A stretch of 64,000 nt of DNA. It comes from Bacillus gaemokensis. GTDB lineage: Bacteria > Bacillota > Bacilli > Bacillales > Bacillaceae_G. The notes under the pieces are model-generated. The model made no database searches, was not told the origin of the DNA, and worked only from the letters and a program-made list of their open reading frames with translations. Shown piece after piece: positions 31,488-40,607 of this stretch (the first letter of the stretch is position 1; the number at the start of each line of letters is the position of its first letter). Position numbers and translations under genes: made by a program. The stretch covers positions 388,771-452,770 of the forward strand of contig NZ_LTAQ01000012.1 in NCBI RefSeq assembly GCF_001590835.1, written 5' to 3'.

Positions 31488-32918
31488 ATGGTTGATATCT
31501 TAGAAAAATTCGTTGGGGCGACGAATAATATTCTTTGGTCATATATTCTTATTGCAATGTTAATAGGCCTAGGGCTTTATTTTTCTTTTAAATTGAAATT
31601 CGTACAAATTACCCATCTAGGCGAAATGGTACGATTAATGAGTGATGGATTAACTGGAAAGACACGTAAAAAGGGCAGTGTATCTTCTTTCCAAGCTTTC
31701 TGTATGAGTTCAGCAGCCCGCATTGGGATTGGGAACTTAGCTGGTGTAGCGTTAGCGATTTCTATGGGAGGACCTGGCGCAGTATTTTGGATGTGGGTAA
31801 TTGCAATTATCGGGGCATCTTCAAGCTTTGTAGAAAGTACACTTGCACAGATTTATAAAATAAAAGACGGCAGTGGATTCCGTGGTGGTCCTGCTTATTA
31901 TATGGAAAAAGGTTTAAACAAACGTTGGATGGGAATTTGGTTTTCTATTCTGATTACAATTAGTTACGGTTTAATTTTCAACTCAGTACAGGCAAATACA
32001 GTTACGCTAGCATTTAAAAATGCATTCGGTTTAGAGCGTTATGTTGTAGGAATCGCATTAGCTGCATTAGTCGCGGTTATTATTTTTGGCGGTGTTAAAA
32101 GTATTGCACGTATGTCAGAGATGATCGTTCCACCGATGGCAATTCTTTATATAGCAGTAGCTGTTTTCGTTGTTATTAAAAACTTCTATTTACTACCAGA
32201 TGTTTTTACGGAAATCTTTAAAGGTGCATTCGGTTTAGATTCAGCTGTAGGTGGCGGTATCGGAGCTGCGATGAAGTATGGTATTCAGCGTGGATTATTT
32301 GCGAACGAAGCAGGTATGGGTAGTGCGCCGAATGCGGCTGCGACAGCAGATGTAACGCATCCAGCGAAACAAGGGTTTATTCAAACAATTGGAGTTTTAG
32401 TAGATACATTTTTAGTATGTACATCAACGGCGTTTATCGTATTATGTTCTGGTGCATATAAGGCAACAAACTTAGAAGGAATTGAATTAACGCAAAGAGC
32501 ATTAAGTTCGCAAATTGGCCCATGGGCAAGTAGCTTCTTAGCGATTATTATTTTCTTATTTGCGTTCAGTTCACTTCTAGGAAACTATTATTATGGTGAA
32601 ACAAATATTGAATTCATTAAACAAAGTAAAACTTGGTTAATGATTTATCGTGTTGCGGTAGTTGGAATGGTGCTATTTGGTTCTGTTGCGACGCTTCAAG
32701 TTGTATGGAATATGGCAGATTTATTTATGGGTCTAATGGTAATCACAAACTTAATTGCGATTACACTTCTTGGCCGATTTGCATATGCTGCGTTGGCAGA
32801 CTATGTAAAGCAAAAGAAACAAGGAAAAGATCCAGTCTTCCATGCAGATTCTATTCCAGGTTTAACAAATACAGAGTGCTGGGAAGATTCTAAGGTCGGA
32901 AAAGAAAAAGCTGTATAA
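31488..32918 (+). CDS. alsT: sodium:alanine/glutamine symporter, AGCS family (AlsT-like)
   Basis: A 476-residue membrane protein with about 11 hydrophobic spans. AGCS signatures include SSFQAFCMSSAARIGIGNLAGVALAISMGGPGAVFWMW (residues about 64-102) and the RGLFANEAGMGSAPNAAA block near 265-285. The family imports alanine, glycine or glutamine with sodium. A perfect GlnR/TnrA site upstream argues for nitrogen control, which favours glutamine as substrate. RBS GGGAGGGG precedes the ATG. The gene stands alone and ends in a terminator. Confidence 0.92.
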   Translation: MVDILEKFVGATNNILWSYILIAMLIGLGLYFSFKLKFVQITHLGEMVRLMSDGLTGKTRKKGSVSSFQAFCMSSAARIGIGNLAGVALAISMGGPGAVFWMWVIAIIGASSSFVESTLAQIYKIKDGSGFRGGPAYYMEKGLNKRWMGIWFSILITISYGLIFNSVQANTVTLAFKNAFGLERYVVGIALAALVAVIIFGGVKSIARMSEMIVPPMAILYIAVAVFVVIKNFYLLPDVFTEIFKGAFGLDSAVGGGIGAAMKYGIQRGLFANEAGMGSAPNAAATADVTHPAKQGFIQTIGVLVDTFLVCTSTAFIVLCSGAYKATNLEGIELTQRALSSQIGPWASSFLAIIIFLFAFSSLLGNYYYGETNIEFIKQSKTWLMIYRVAVVGMVLFGSVATLQVVWNMADLFMGLMVITNLIAITLLGRFAYAALADYVKQKKQGKDPVFHADSIPGLTNTECWEDSKVGKEKAV

Positions 32919-32924
32919 GAAGGG

Positions 32925-32953
32925 AAGAGCATCAGAGAGAATCTGATGCTCTT
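32925..32953 (+). terminator. rho-independent terminator of alsT
   Basis: A 12-bp stem (32925-32936 with 32942-32953) is followed by T's directly after the stop codon. Confidence 0.9.
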
Positions 32954-32956
32954 TTT

Positions 32957-33256
32957 TGTCTATCAGTGCTACTCTTGAGGGAGTAGGTGGGCTCGTAGAA
33001 GCTGGAGTGGCGAGGGCTAATAATCAGTCAGGAATGAAGGGAACCGCCATTGATTAAAGTTTCGTTTTTTAGGAAAAGACGAACATTAATAGTTTTTTTG
33101 TGTTTATTGTAATTTTTTTTGAAAATATGAAGATGTGAGTTGGAATTTATGTTAGAATGTATAAGGTCTTTCCAGATAAGAGGTAAGACGGGTTTTAATT
33201 CATAGCATGTATATTTTTATGTGTTAGGTGAAAGTTCGGATTATTTCTTGTTTTGT
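32957..33256. other. intergenic region with a GC-richer patch
   Basis: No gene is seen. 32985-33060 is clearly richer in G and C than the surrounding spacer. It holds short complementary pieces (AATCAGT near 33022, ATTGATT near 33049) followed by a T-run at 33065-33070. It could be a small RNA or a relict; I cannot decide. Confidence 0.35.
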
Positions 33257-33276
33257 ATGGTCAGACGTTCAACGTT
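33257..33276. promoter_or_regulatory. shared upstream motif of nupC copy 1
   Basis: ATGGTCAGACGT-N4-CGTT lies 50-69 bp before the start codon. The same pattern is found before the second copy at 34797-34816, so a common regulator is likely. Confidence 0.5.
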
Positions 33277-33325
33277 AAATAATGTTGTAGAGCGTTGAAT
33301 AAGGTTTAAATGGAGGATTTTATAT

Positions 33326-34507
33326 ATGAAATTTGTTATGTTTCTTGTAGGATTACTCGTTGTATTTATACTCGGTTTTCTTATAAGTACGGATCGAAAG
33401 AAAATTAAGTATAAACCAATTGTGATTATGCTTGTTATTCAGCTGGCATTATCGTACTTCTTATTAAATACGCAGGTTGGTTATATTTTAGTAAAAGGAA
33501 TTTCTGACGGATTTGGAGCACTTCTTGCATATGCGGAATCTGGAATCGTTTTCGTATTTGGTGGTCTTGTTAATAAAGGAGAGGTTTCATTCTTCTTAAC
33601 AGCATTATTACCGATTGTGTTCTTTGCTGTGTTAATTGGAATTCTGCAACACTTTAAAATCTTACCGTTGTTCATTCGTTCTGTTGGCTTCTTACTAAGT
33701 AAAGTAAATGGTCTAGGAAAATTAGAATCATATAATGCAGTAGCAGCTGCAATTGTGGGACAAGCAGAAGTATTTATTACAGTAAAAGATCAATTAAGCA
33801 AAATCCCGAAACATCGTTTATATACACTTTGTGCATCTTCTATGTCGACAGTATCAATGTCGATTGTTGGATCGTATATGAAAATGATTGAGCCGAAATA
33901 TGTTGTAACAGCACTTGTATTGAATTTATTTAGTGGCTTCATTATTATTCATATTATCAATCCATATGACGTTACGGAAGAAGAAGATACACTTCAATTA
34001 GAAAACAAACAAAAGCAATCGTTCTTCGAAATGCTTAGTGAATATATTATGCTTGGATTTACAATCGCAGTTACCGTAGCAGCAATGTTACTTGGTTTTG
34101 TAGCATTAATTACAGCAATTAATAGTTTGTTTGATACTGTTTTCGGTATTACATTCCAAGCTATATTAGGATATGTTTTCTCACCACTTGCCTTTGTAAT
34201 GGGTATTCCGCAAGCCGAAATGGTAACGGCGGGACAAATTATGGCAACAAAATTAGTATCAAACGAATTTGTTGCGATGCTTGACCTTGCAAAAGTAGGG
34301 GGAGACTTATCAGCTCGTACAGTTGGTATTCTATCTGTATTCCTTGTATCCTTTGCGAACTTTTCATCTATTGGAATTATTGCAGGGGCAACGAAAGGGA
34401 TTGATGAAAATCAATCAAACGTCGTGTCCTCATTTGGATTAAAGCTTGTATATGGTGCAACATTAGTAAGTATATTATCAGCGATTGTCGTTGGTGTAAT
34501 GTTATAA
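33326..34507 (+). CDS. nupC: concentrative nucleoside transporter NupC, copy 1
   Basis: A 393-residue CNT-family permease: an N-terminal span and DRKKIKYKP loop, a repeated hydrophobic core, and the CNT signature around [13 protein letters not shown] and [17 protein letters not shown] (residues about 145-190). [12 protein letters not shown] (near 350) belongs to the sodium- and nucleoside-binding region. It imports nucleosides coupled to protons or sodium. It forms a tandem pair with 34855-36036, about four-fifths identical by eye. RBS TGGAGG precedes the ATG. Confidence 0.93.
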   Translation: MKFVMFLVGLLVVFILGFLISTDRKKIKYKPIVIMLVIQLALSYFLLNTQVGYILVKGISDGFGALLAYAESGIVFVFGGLVNKGEVSFFLTALLPIVFFAVLIGILQHFKILPLFIRSVGFLLSKVNGLGKLESYNAVAAAIVGQAEVFITVKDQLSKIPKHRLYTLCASSMSTVSMSIVGSYMKMIEPKYVVTALVLNLFSGFIIIHIINPYDVTEEEDTLQLENKQKQSFFEMLSEYIMLGFTIAVTVAAMLLGFVALITAINSLFDTVFGITFQAILGYVFSPLAFVMGIPQAEMVTAGQIMATKLVSNEFVAMLDLAKVGGDLSARTVGILSVFLVSFANFSSIGIIAGATKGIDENQSNVVSSFGLKLVYGATLVSILSAIVVGVML

Positions 34508-34513
34508 AAAATG

Positions 34514-34543
34514 AAAAGCAATGAGCAAGCGCTCATTGCTTTT
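34514..34543 (+). terminator. rho-independent terminator of nupC copy 1
   Basis: A 13-bp stem (34514-34526 with 34531-34543) precedes a T-run. The stem core GCAATGAGC is the same as in the terminator of copy 2, as expected after a gene duplication. Confidence 0.9.
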
Positions 34544-34723
34544 TTGTATTTCAGAATATAAATGATAGAGATGTTCATAAGGGAGAAATTAACATATGGT
34601 TTATTGAAAAAATTATGTTGCATTTCTGTTAGATAACGCTTACAATTTGGTTTGTGGTGGTATCAGTTTCATACTTTAAATCAAGTAGAGAAGAAGAGAC
34701 TGCTAATTATAAATTGCAATTTA

Positions 34724-34737
34724 TGTAAACGCTTACT
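34724..34737. promoter_or_regulatory. catabolite-responsive element (CcpA cre site)
   Basis: TGTAAACGCTTACT fits the TGWAARCGYTWNCW consensus completely and lies about 120 bp before nupC copy 2. A weaker relative, AGATAACGCTTACA, is at 34631-34644. No such site precedes copy 1, so only copy 2 appears catabolite-controlled. Confidence 0.7.
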
Positions 34738-34796
34738 GGTTTTAGGTTACAGTTGAAAGTAAATAGTATTTTAGGGGTTCTATTTTTTTAATATCG

Positions 34797-34826
34797 ATGG
34801 TCAGACGTCATTCGTTGGACGACCAA
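34797..34826. promoter_or_regulatory. shared upstream motif of nupC copy 2
   Basis: ATGGTCAGACGT-N4-CGTT recurs here, 58 bp before the start, and is followed by GGACGACCA. TGGTC and GACCA together give a loose dyad. The regulator is unknown. Confidence 0.5.
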
Positions 34827-34854
34827 TAACTCATGGAAAGTGGAGGATTCACAT

Positions 34855-36036
34855 ATGAAACTAGTTATGTTTCTAGTCGGTTTACTTGTTGTATTTGTAC
34901 TAGGTTTCCTTGTAAGTTCGGATCGTAAGAAAATTAAATACAAACCAATTGCAATTATGCTTGTTATTCAATTAGCATTGGCTTACTTCTTATTAAATAC
35001 AAATATTGGATTTGCGTTAGTGAAAGGAATTTCAGATGGCTTTGGTGCCATTTTAAAATATGCGGAAGCAGGGGTTAATTTCGTATTTGGTGGTTTAGCA
35101 AACGATGGACAAGCACCGTTCTTCTTAACAGTATTACTACCAATTATTTTCTTAGCGGTATTAATTGGGATACTGCAACATATTAAAATTTTACCGATTA
35201 TTATTCGTGCAGTCGGTTTCGTATTAAGTAAAGTGAATGGTCTAGGAAAACTAGAATCATATAATGCAGTAGCAGCAGCAATCGTTGGTCAAGGTGAAGT
35301 ATTTATTACAGTAAAAGATCAATTAAGCAAATTACCAAGAAATCGTCTATATACACTTTGTGCATCTTCTATGTCAACGGTATCGATGTCAATTGTAGGC
35401 TCTTATATGAAAATGATTGACCCAAAATATGTAGTAACAGCACTTGTATTAAACTTATTCAGTGGGTTCATTATCGTTCATATTATCAATCCGTATGATA
35501 TTAGTGAAGAAGAAGACATTTTAGAATTACAAGAAGATAAGAAGCAAACATTCTTCGAAATGTTGGGCGAGTATATTATGCTTGGATTCTCTATTGCAGT
35601 TACAGTAGCAGCGATGTTAATCGGATTCGTAGCATTAATTACAGCAATTAATGGTGTGTTTGATTCTATTTTCGGCATTACGTTCCAAAGTATTTTAGGA
35701 TATGTGTTCTCGCCATTAGCATTTGTTATGGGTATTCCAACATCAGAGATGCTGGCAGCAGGACAAATTATGGCAACGAAATTAGTAACGAACGAATTTG
35801 TTGCGATGCTTGATTTAGGAAAAGTGGCAAGCGATCTATCAGATCGTACAGTAGGTATCTTATCGATTTTCCTTGTATCTTTTGCAAACTTCTCATCTAT
35901 CGGGATTATCGCAGGTGCGACGAAGAGTATCGATGGAAAACAAGCAAATGTTGTATCATCTTTCGGATTAAAACTTGTATATGGTGCAACATTAGTAAGT
36001 ATATTATCAGCGGTTATCGTTGGGGTTATGCTATAA
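34855..36036 (+). CDS. nupC: concentrative nucleoside transporter NupC, copy 2
   Basis: 393 residues, the same length and architecture as copy 1, with the CNT motifs [13 protein letters not shown] and [18 protein letters not shown] take ATG 34855 as the start: the GTG five codons upstream overlaps the TGGAGG ribosome site, and copy 1 starts at the equivalent ATG. The two copies differ mainly in loops and in their control regions: only this one has a cre site. They may serve different nucleosides or conditions. Confidence 0.93.
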   Translation: MKLVMFLVGLLVVFVLGFLVSSDRKKIKYKPIAIMLVIQLALAYFLLNTNIGFALVKGISDGFGAILKYAEAGVNFVFGGLANDGQAPFFLTVLLPIIFLAVLIGILQHIKILPIIIRAVGFVLSKVNGLGKLESYNAVAAAIVGQGEVFITVKDQLSKLPRNRLYTLCASSMSTVSMSIVGSYMKMIDPKYVVTALVLNLFSGFIIVHIINPYDISEEEDILELQEDKKQTFFEMLGEYIMLGFSIAVTVAAMLIGFVALITAINGVFDSIFGITFQSILGYVFSPLAFVMGIPTSEMLAAGQIMATKLVTNEFVAMLDLGKVASDLSDRTVGILSIFLVSFANFSSIGIIAGATKSIDGKQANVVSSFGLKLVYGATLVSILSAVIVGVML

Positions 36037-36043
36037 AATAAGG

Positions 36044-36071
36044 AAAGCAATGAGCTTGTGCTCATTGCTTT
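36044..36071 (+). terminator. rho-independent terminator of nupC copy 2
   Basis: An 11-bp stem (36044-36054 with 36061-36071) and a T-run directly follow the stop codon. Confidence 0.9.
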
Positions 36072-36110
36072 TTTTACATTTTCAATTGATTGTTACTTTG
36101 ATGCTATTTT

Positions 36111-36455
36111 TTATGCCGATACAGAAGCTTTATCCTTACGTAAAAGCCCCATTAAACCACCAATTAATAATAAAACACCTGGTAGGATATAAAAGGCAGA
36201 AATACAGATAAAACCACCAATTGCAGCTACTGTCATCATGGTACCGCCTACTTTAGCTTTACTTTTAACCATTACACAACCAACGATTCCTAAGATGGAT
36301 AAAGCGACAGCTCCCCAGCCTGCACCGATTAGTTGGTCAGCTCCGTCTGCTTCAAAAGCAGATCCAAGACCGCCGAAAAATAGAACTAAAAACGCACATA
36401 AAATACCAAAAATACCACCAATAAGTCCTAGTACAAACTCAGTTGTTCGTTTCAT
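36111..36455 (-). CDS. DUF4064 family membrane protein
   Basis: A 114-residue protein opening MKRTTEFVLGLIGGIFGI, the start typical of DUF4064, with three to four glycine-rich hydrophobic segments (about 7-30, 43-62, 70-105) and a short charged tail. Function is unknown. RBS AAAAGGAGC precedes the ATG. It is convergent with nupC copy 2. Confidence 0.85.
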   Translation of the reverse strand: MKRTTEFVLGLIGGIFGILCAFLVLFFGGLGSAFEADGADQLIGAGWGAVALSILGIVGCVMVKSKAKVGGTMMTVAAIGGFICISAFYILPGVLLLIGGLMGLLRKDKASVSA

Positions 36456-36570
36456 TTATAAAAAAGCTCCTTTTATGTAAGATTTCCTTGTTCATCATAA
36501 CAAATAAGATATGACAAATTTGTCGTATTATGTCGGTTAGAGAAATAAAAAAGAGAGTGAAATCACTCTC

Positions 36571-37740
36571 TTAGCTTACTTTCTTTAACTTCCGCTTAAA
36601 AGCAGGCCTTTTCAAATAAGTCCCAAGCCGCCATACATATTCAACAGGTCCCATGCAATATTTCTGCAACCAATAAGTACTAGCATATAATTGAACGCCG
36701 TAAATTCCAATCGTCAACACGATGCTAAAGAAGTAACCGATTTTTCCATATAACCCCAAACCATACGCGTAAAAAATTGTAGTAGCAATGATAGTCTGTG
36801 CTAAATAGTTACTAACCGACATTTTGCCCATATTAGCCATATGATCAAGTAAGCGTGACGCTTTTTTGTAATGGAATAAGAGAATAATTGAGCTACCGTA
36901 AAAAAGAGCCATGCCAAATGGTGAAACACTGTCTTTTAGCATAATGAGAATCGATTGCTGTGTTAATAATGCTAAGATTTTTACTGTAAAAGAAAAAATA
37001 CCACTGGTGAGCCAAAGCTTTTTGAGGGAAGATACATGTTTATCTATTTCAAAAAGCCATCCTTTTTTCCCGACATACATTCCTAGTAAGAATAGCGGAG
37101 CCATTAGAATGATCATCAAAAAGGTCAGGAGGAATCCCCCAGAAAATCCAGTGATTCCAATATCTTCGAATGGATTTTCGTATAGGCGGAATTTTACATG
37201 ATCTATATAACTCCCGGTTCCGTGGACTGTTTGTTCTTTTCCAATGTAAGAGGAAAAATCATCTACATTTGCATTGGACTCAAAAGGGTAAGAAATAAAC
37301 ATAGTAAATGCTAGTAAGATAAAGGCCCAAATAAGCAATGTTTTTGGTTTTCGATTGATAAACATCATTAAGAAAATCCCTACAGTTCCATATGCAAATA
37401 AAATGTCTCCACTCCAAATAAATATACCGTGAATATATCCAAGGATTAGTAAAATAATGATTCGTCGTATATAAACCGGAAAGAAACGTTTTTCTTTTGC
37501 AAGAATGCTCTTTTGCAGCAAAATAATACTAAGACCAAATAGAAAAGAGAATAGGGAAATGAAGTTGTGTGTACCAAAAAATTGAATAAACCAATTGGCT
37601 CCTTCATCAATCTTTCCGAACACATAGGTAGGTTGGTCACTGCTAAACATCCCAAATTGAATTAACGTCATATTAACGAGAAAAATGCCGAATAAAGCAA
37701 AGCCACGCACTGCGTCGATTGCCTCCACGCGTTGTTTCAT
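36571..37740 (-). CDS. DUF418 family membrane protein (YeiB/YxaH-like)
   Basis: A 389-residue integral membrane protein. The N-terminal MKQRVEAIDAVRGFALFGIFLVN is the hallmark of the DUF418/YeiB group related to membrane acyltransferases. Roughly nine to ten hydrophobic spans follow, and the C-terminal part (FGTLERVWR-like MGPVEYVWRLGTY) is the DUF418 domain proper. No reaction is established. The start at 37738-37740 has AGAGGAGA upstream. The gene is monocistronic. Confidence 0.87.
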   Translation of the reverse strand: MKQRVEAIDAVRGFALFGIFLVNMTLIQFGMFSSDQPTYVFGKIDEGANWFIQFFGTHNFISLFSFLFGLSIILLQKSILAKEKRFFPVYIRRIIILLILGYIHGIFIWSGDILFAYGTVGIFLMMFINRKPKTLLIWAFILLAFTMFISYPFESNANVDDFSSYIGKEQTVHGTGSYIDHVKFRLYENPFEDIGITGFSGGFLLTFLMIILMAPLFLLGMYVGKKGWLFEIDKHVSSLKKLWLTSGIFSFTVKILALLTQQSILIMLKDSVSPFGMALFYGSSIILLFHYKKASRLLDHMANMGKMSVSNYLAQTIIATTIFYAYGLGLYGKIGYFFSIVLTIGIYGVQLYASTYWLQKYCMGPVEYVWRLGTYLKRPAFKRKLKKVS

Positions 37741-37877
37741 AGTTTTTCTCCTCTTCTTTTTATTTTCCCTTGAAAATAATACCATTAATAATGGAAGTCC
37801 TATGCAGAATGAATGAAAATTTAAGGTGATTTTAATGAAACCTTAAGGTAAGAGGATATTTGGAAGAGAAAATAAAA

Positions 37878-37905
37878 ATCACCTTAACAAATTTGTTAAG
37901 GTGAT
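37878..37905 (-). terminator. terminator of the ferritin gene
   Basis: A 28-bp perfect palindrome lies a few bases after the ferritin stop codon and is followed by T's on the minus strand. Confidence 0.85.
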
Positions 37906-37912
37906 CAAGATA

Positions 37913-38419
37913 TTACTCAGCAGGAGGAGTAAATGTACGTTTTTCTAATTCAGCATCTAACATAAATAGAGCGTTAGAATCACTTGTAATACGTTTTAGC
38001 TTTTGAATGATGCTATCGAAAGAAGCTTCTTCTTCGACTTGTTCATCAACGAACCATTTTAAGAAAGTGATTGTAGCATGTTCACGCTCGTCCCAAGCGA
38101 TATCGGATAGGTTATAAATACGTTTTGTTACTTCACGCTCATGCTCAAGCGCGATTTCAAACGCACTTAAAACAGATTCGTATTCATTATTAGGATTTTC
38201 GAATCCAGTAATAATGGCACGCTCTCCGCGGTCGTTAATATAGTTGTAAAGCTTCATTGCGTGGAAACGCTCTTCTTCTGCTTGAACAAGGAAAAAGTTC
38301 GCAAATCCATCGTAGCTTTCTGATGTGCAGTAAGCAGCCATTGCCATATAAACATGGGCAGAGTAAAATTCAAAGTTCATTTGGTCATTAAGTGCATCGT
38401 GTAATTTAGTTGATAACAT
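37913..38419 (-). CDS. ftnA: ferritin
   Basis: A 168-residue four-helix iron-storage protein. The helix-A FEFYSAHVYMAMAAYC and helix-B QAEEERFHAMKLYNYI segments carry the ferroxidase Glu and His ligands of non-haem bacterial ferritins, and FLKWFVDEQVEEE belongs to helix D. It stores iron as a 24-mer shell. RBS GGGAGGA precedes the ATG. Dps lies 2 kb away, so this stretch holds two iron-storage genes, but I see no Fur or PerR site directly upstream of this one. Confidence 0.94.
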   Translation of the reverse strand: MLSTKLHDALNDQMNFEFYSAHVYMAMAAYCTSESYDGFANFFLVQAEEERFHAMKLYNYINDRGERAIITGFENPNNEYESVLSAFEIALEHEREVTKRIYNLSDIAWDEREHATITFLKWFVDEQVEEEASFDSIIQKLKRITSDSNALFMLDAELEKRTFTPPAE

Positions 38420-38474
38420 AAAAATCCTCCCTTATTTAATATCGAGAATATTATATCATTGCTGATAAATATTC

Positions 38475-38798
38475 TCATTTAGTTTCTTGAAAACGTTTAG
38501 AAAGTTTCTCTACATGTGCTTCCATAATATCTTGTAAGTCTAAATCGTATTTTTGCGAAAGAATAATCAAGTTTGCAAGTACATCCCCAAGCTCTTCTTT
38601 TAATTCCATTTTCAATTCTTCTGCTTGCTTTGCTTGTTCATCTGGTCGATCACGTCCAATTTCAATAGCGCGAACAACACGTGAAACCTCTCCGACTTCT
38701 TCAGTTAAGAAATTTAAGCGAATAAAAGAGTTATACTGTGACCAGCTTCGTTTTTCGTAAAATTCCTCAATCCATCTTTGAAATTCGGCAATATTCAT
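38475..38798 (-). CDS. MazG-like nucleotide pyrophosphohydrolase
   Basis: A 107-residue all-alpha NTP pyrophosphatase. The metal-binding EExxE (LTEEVGEVSRVV, residues about 30-41) and the second acidic helix (KEELGDVLANLIIL, about 69-82) are both present. Enzymes of this size act as dimers and hydrolyse non-canonical nucleoside triphosphates. RBS GAGGGGATGAG precedes the ATG. It is divergent from the LOG-family gene. Confidence 0.9.
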   Translation of the reverse strand: MNIAEFQRWIEEFYEKRSWSQYNSFIRLNFLTEEVGEVSRVVRAIEIGRDRPDEQAKQAEELKMELKEELGDVLANLIILSQKYDLDLQDIMEAHVEKLSKRFQETK

Positions 38799-38871
38799 TT
38801 CTTTCTCATCCCCTCAATATGTTGTACAATATTCATTGTATCATGACAATATATAGTTTTGGGGTGTGGGT

Positions 38872-39450
38872 ATGAGAAAGATTTGTGTGTTTGCAGGTTC
38901 TAACTTAGGAGAGCGACCTGAATTTAAAGCAGAGGCAATTAAGCTTGGCGAAGTGCTTGTTCAAAATAATTGTGAACTAGTATACGGTGGTTCATGTGTT
39001 GGCCTTATGGGAGAAGTAGCCAACGAAGTGTTACGCTTAGGTGGACGGGTAACAGGTGTTATGCCACGTGGTTTATTCCGCGGAGAGATTGTTCATGAAG
39101 GGTTAACGGAATTGATTGAAGTAGAAACAATGCATGAGCGTAAAGCGAAAATGGGAGAACTTGCGGATGCCTTTATCGCATTGCCAGGCGGGTATGGAAC
39201 ATTTGAAGAGTTATTTGAAGTTGTATGTTGGTCACAAATTGGAATCCATGATAAACCGGTTGGATTATTAAATATTCAAGACTTTTATGGTCCAATCCTG
39301 CAAATGGTTGATCGCGCAGCAGAGGAAGGATTTATGAATCCATCAAATAAAGAGTTAATGGTTTCAGCAACTACTGCTGAGGAATTAATTCATAGTATGC
39401 AAAATTATAAACGACCTGTAATGGGAAATAAGTGGAAGCAGTTATCGTAA
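38872..39450 (+). CDS. yvdD: LOG family protein (TIGR00730, YvdD-like)
   Basis: A 192-residue Rossmann-fold protein with VFAGSNLG at the N-terminus and the catalytic RKAKMG...PGGYGTFEELFE block (residues about 90-125) of the LOG family. The family cleaves nucleoside 5'-monophosphates to a base and ribose phosphate. ATG 38872 is preceded by GGGGTG; the GTG at 38866 lies inside that site and is less likely. Confidence 0.93.
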   Translation: MRKICVFAGSNLGERPEFKAEAIKLGEVLVQNNCELVYGGSCVGLMGEVANEVLRLGGRVTGVMPRGLFRGEIVHEGLTELIEVETMHERKAKMGELADAFIALPGGYGTFEELFEVVCWSQIGIHDKPVGLLNIQDFYGPILQMVDRAAEEGFMNPSNKELMVSATTAEELIHSMQNYKRPVMGNKWKQLS

Positions 39451-39548
39451 TACAATGAGTAAGTAATTGAATGAAGAACGCATGTCATTTTGGTCTATGT
39501 GTTGTAAATTGTATCGCTTATGTAATCAGAAAGAAAAACTAAAAAAGA

Positions 39549-39573
39549 GGCATTTCCCTCATTTGGAAATGCC
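39549..39573 (-). terminator. terminator overlapping the end of the small membrane protein gene
   Basis: A 9-bp stem (39549-39557 with 39565-39573) is followed by a T-run on the minus strand. Its 5' arm includes the last codons of the gene. Confidence 0.75.
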
Positions 39574-39756
39574 CTTATAGTTGTTATTCTTTACTCTCTG
39601 ATATAAATACCAGCCACTCCAACCGCCAACGATTGCTATAATTATGAGGAAGGGATAGCTCCTTACATCTACATTTAAATCGAAAATATTGGCTATAACT
39701 AAGGAAATTCCAACCGTTAATGAAGCGAAAAATGCTCGAATCAAATAGTCTTTCAA
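39559..39756 (-). CDS. small membrane protein of unknown function
   Basis: A 65-residue protein with two hydrophobic spans (about 6-24 and 36-53) and a basic tail. I prefer the TTG at 39754-39756 because GGGAGTGG lies 5 nt upstream. The ATG six codons earlier has no ribosome site. I do not recognise a family. Confidence 0.65.
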   Translation of the reverse strand: MKDYLIRAFFASLTVGISLVIANIFDLNVDVRSYPFLIIIAIVGGWSGWYLYQRVKNNNYKGISK

Positions 39757-39904
39757 CTGAACCACTCCCGTCATTTGATGGTGATACTAGAATGCTCTAT
39801 ATACCTAAATGATGAATTTGGAAAAGTATTTTTTAGATGTAACTATTAGCCTATTATTTCCTATATTTTAACATAAAGTGTATTGGGATATATCAGTAAA
39901 ACAT

Positions 39905-39935
39905 AAAATCCCCCCAAGTGGATTGGGGGGATTTT
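39905..39935. terminator. bidirectional terminator after dps
   Basis: A 13-bp stem with a six-G/C core (39905-39917 with 39923-39935) and flanking A and T runs. Confidence 0.9.
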
Positions 39936-39957
39936 AGTGAGCGAGCCGCTTGCGCTT

Positions 39958-40395
39958 TTAATTTAAGAACGCACGTAGCATCCAAGCGTGTTTTTCTAGT
40001 TCTGTGTAGATGCCAAGTAGTAGGTCAGAGGTCATTTCATCGTCAGCACCTTGCGCGATTTCCATACCTTTTTTCAGTTCAACTAGCATCATTTCATAGT
40101 CTTTCATGATTGCTTCTACCATCCCTTCTGCAGTCTCTCCGTAAGCCGCTTCTTGAATAGAAGATAATTCTAAGTACTCTTTCATTGTTGCTACTGGTTT
40201 ACCACCAATTGCTAAAATACGTTCAGCGATTTCATCAATGTGTCCAGCTGCTTCTGTATAAAATTGTTCAAATTTCTCATGTAGTGTAAAGAATTGTGGT
40301 CCTTTTACATACCAATGGAAGTTGTGTAGTTTTGTAAATAATACGTTCCAGTCTGCTACCTGTTTGTTTAATACTTCAATTACTTGTGTGTTCAT
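39958..40395 (-). CDS. dps: Dps family DNA-binding ferritin-like protein
   Basis: A 145-residue mini-ferritin. The intersubunit ferroxidase ligands are visible: H27, H39, D54 and E58 in [12 protein letters not shown]...HIDEIAERI. Dps forms 12-mers that oxidise iron with peroxide and protect DNA. RBS AGAAGGAG precedes the ATG. A perfect PerR box upstream predicts induction by hydrogen peroxide and by loss of metal-bound PerR. Confidence 0.95.
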   Translation of the reverse strand: MNTQVIEVLNKQVADWNVLFTKLHNFHWYVKGPQFFTLHEKFEQFYTEAAGHIDEIAERILAIGGKPVATMKEYLELSSIQEAAYGETAEGMVEAIMKDYEMMLVELKKGMEIAQGADDEMTSDLLLGIYTELEKHAWMLRAFLN

Positions 40396-40425
40396 ATGAT
40401 CAATCTCCTTCTGAGTTATTATATT

Positions 40426-40470
40426 ATATCAATTACTAATTTATAATTATTATAACTTAGTAATTGATAT
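40426..40470. promoter_or_regulatory. PerR box nested in a long inverted repeat, dps promoter
   Basis: TTATAATTATTATAA at 40441-40455 matches the PerR consensus at every position. It is flanked by a further perfect 14-bp inverted repeat (40426-40439 with 40457-40470), so the whole dyad spans 45 bp. Confidence 0.88.
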
Positions 40471-40607
40471 AGTTCAACCTTTTACAACCATTATTTTTGA
40501 ACATTTTTTGAACTAGATGTAATGTTATATTGCAATATGTGTTTATCTTTTCCTATATTGTGGCATATATATAGGAAAAGGGGATATAGAAAGGGGAATG
40601 GAGGTTA

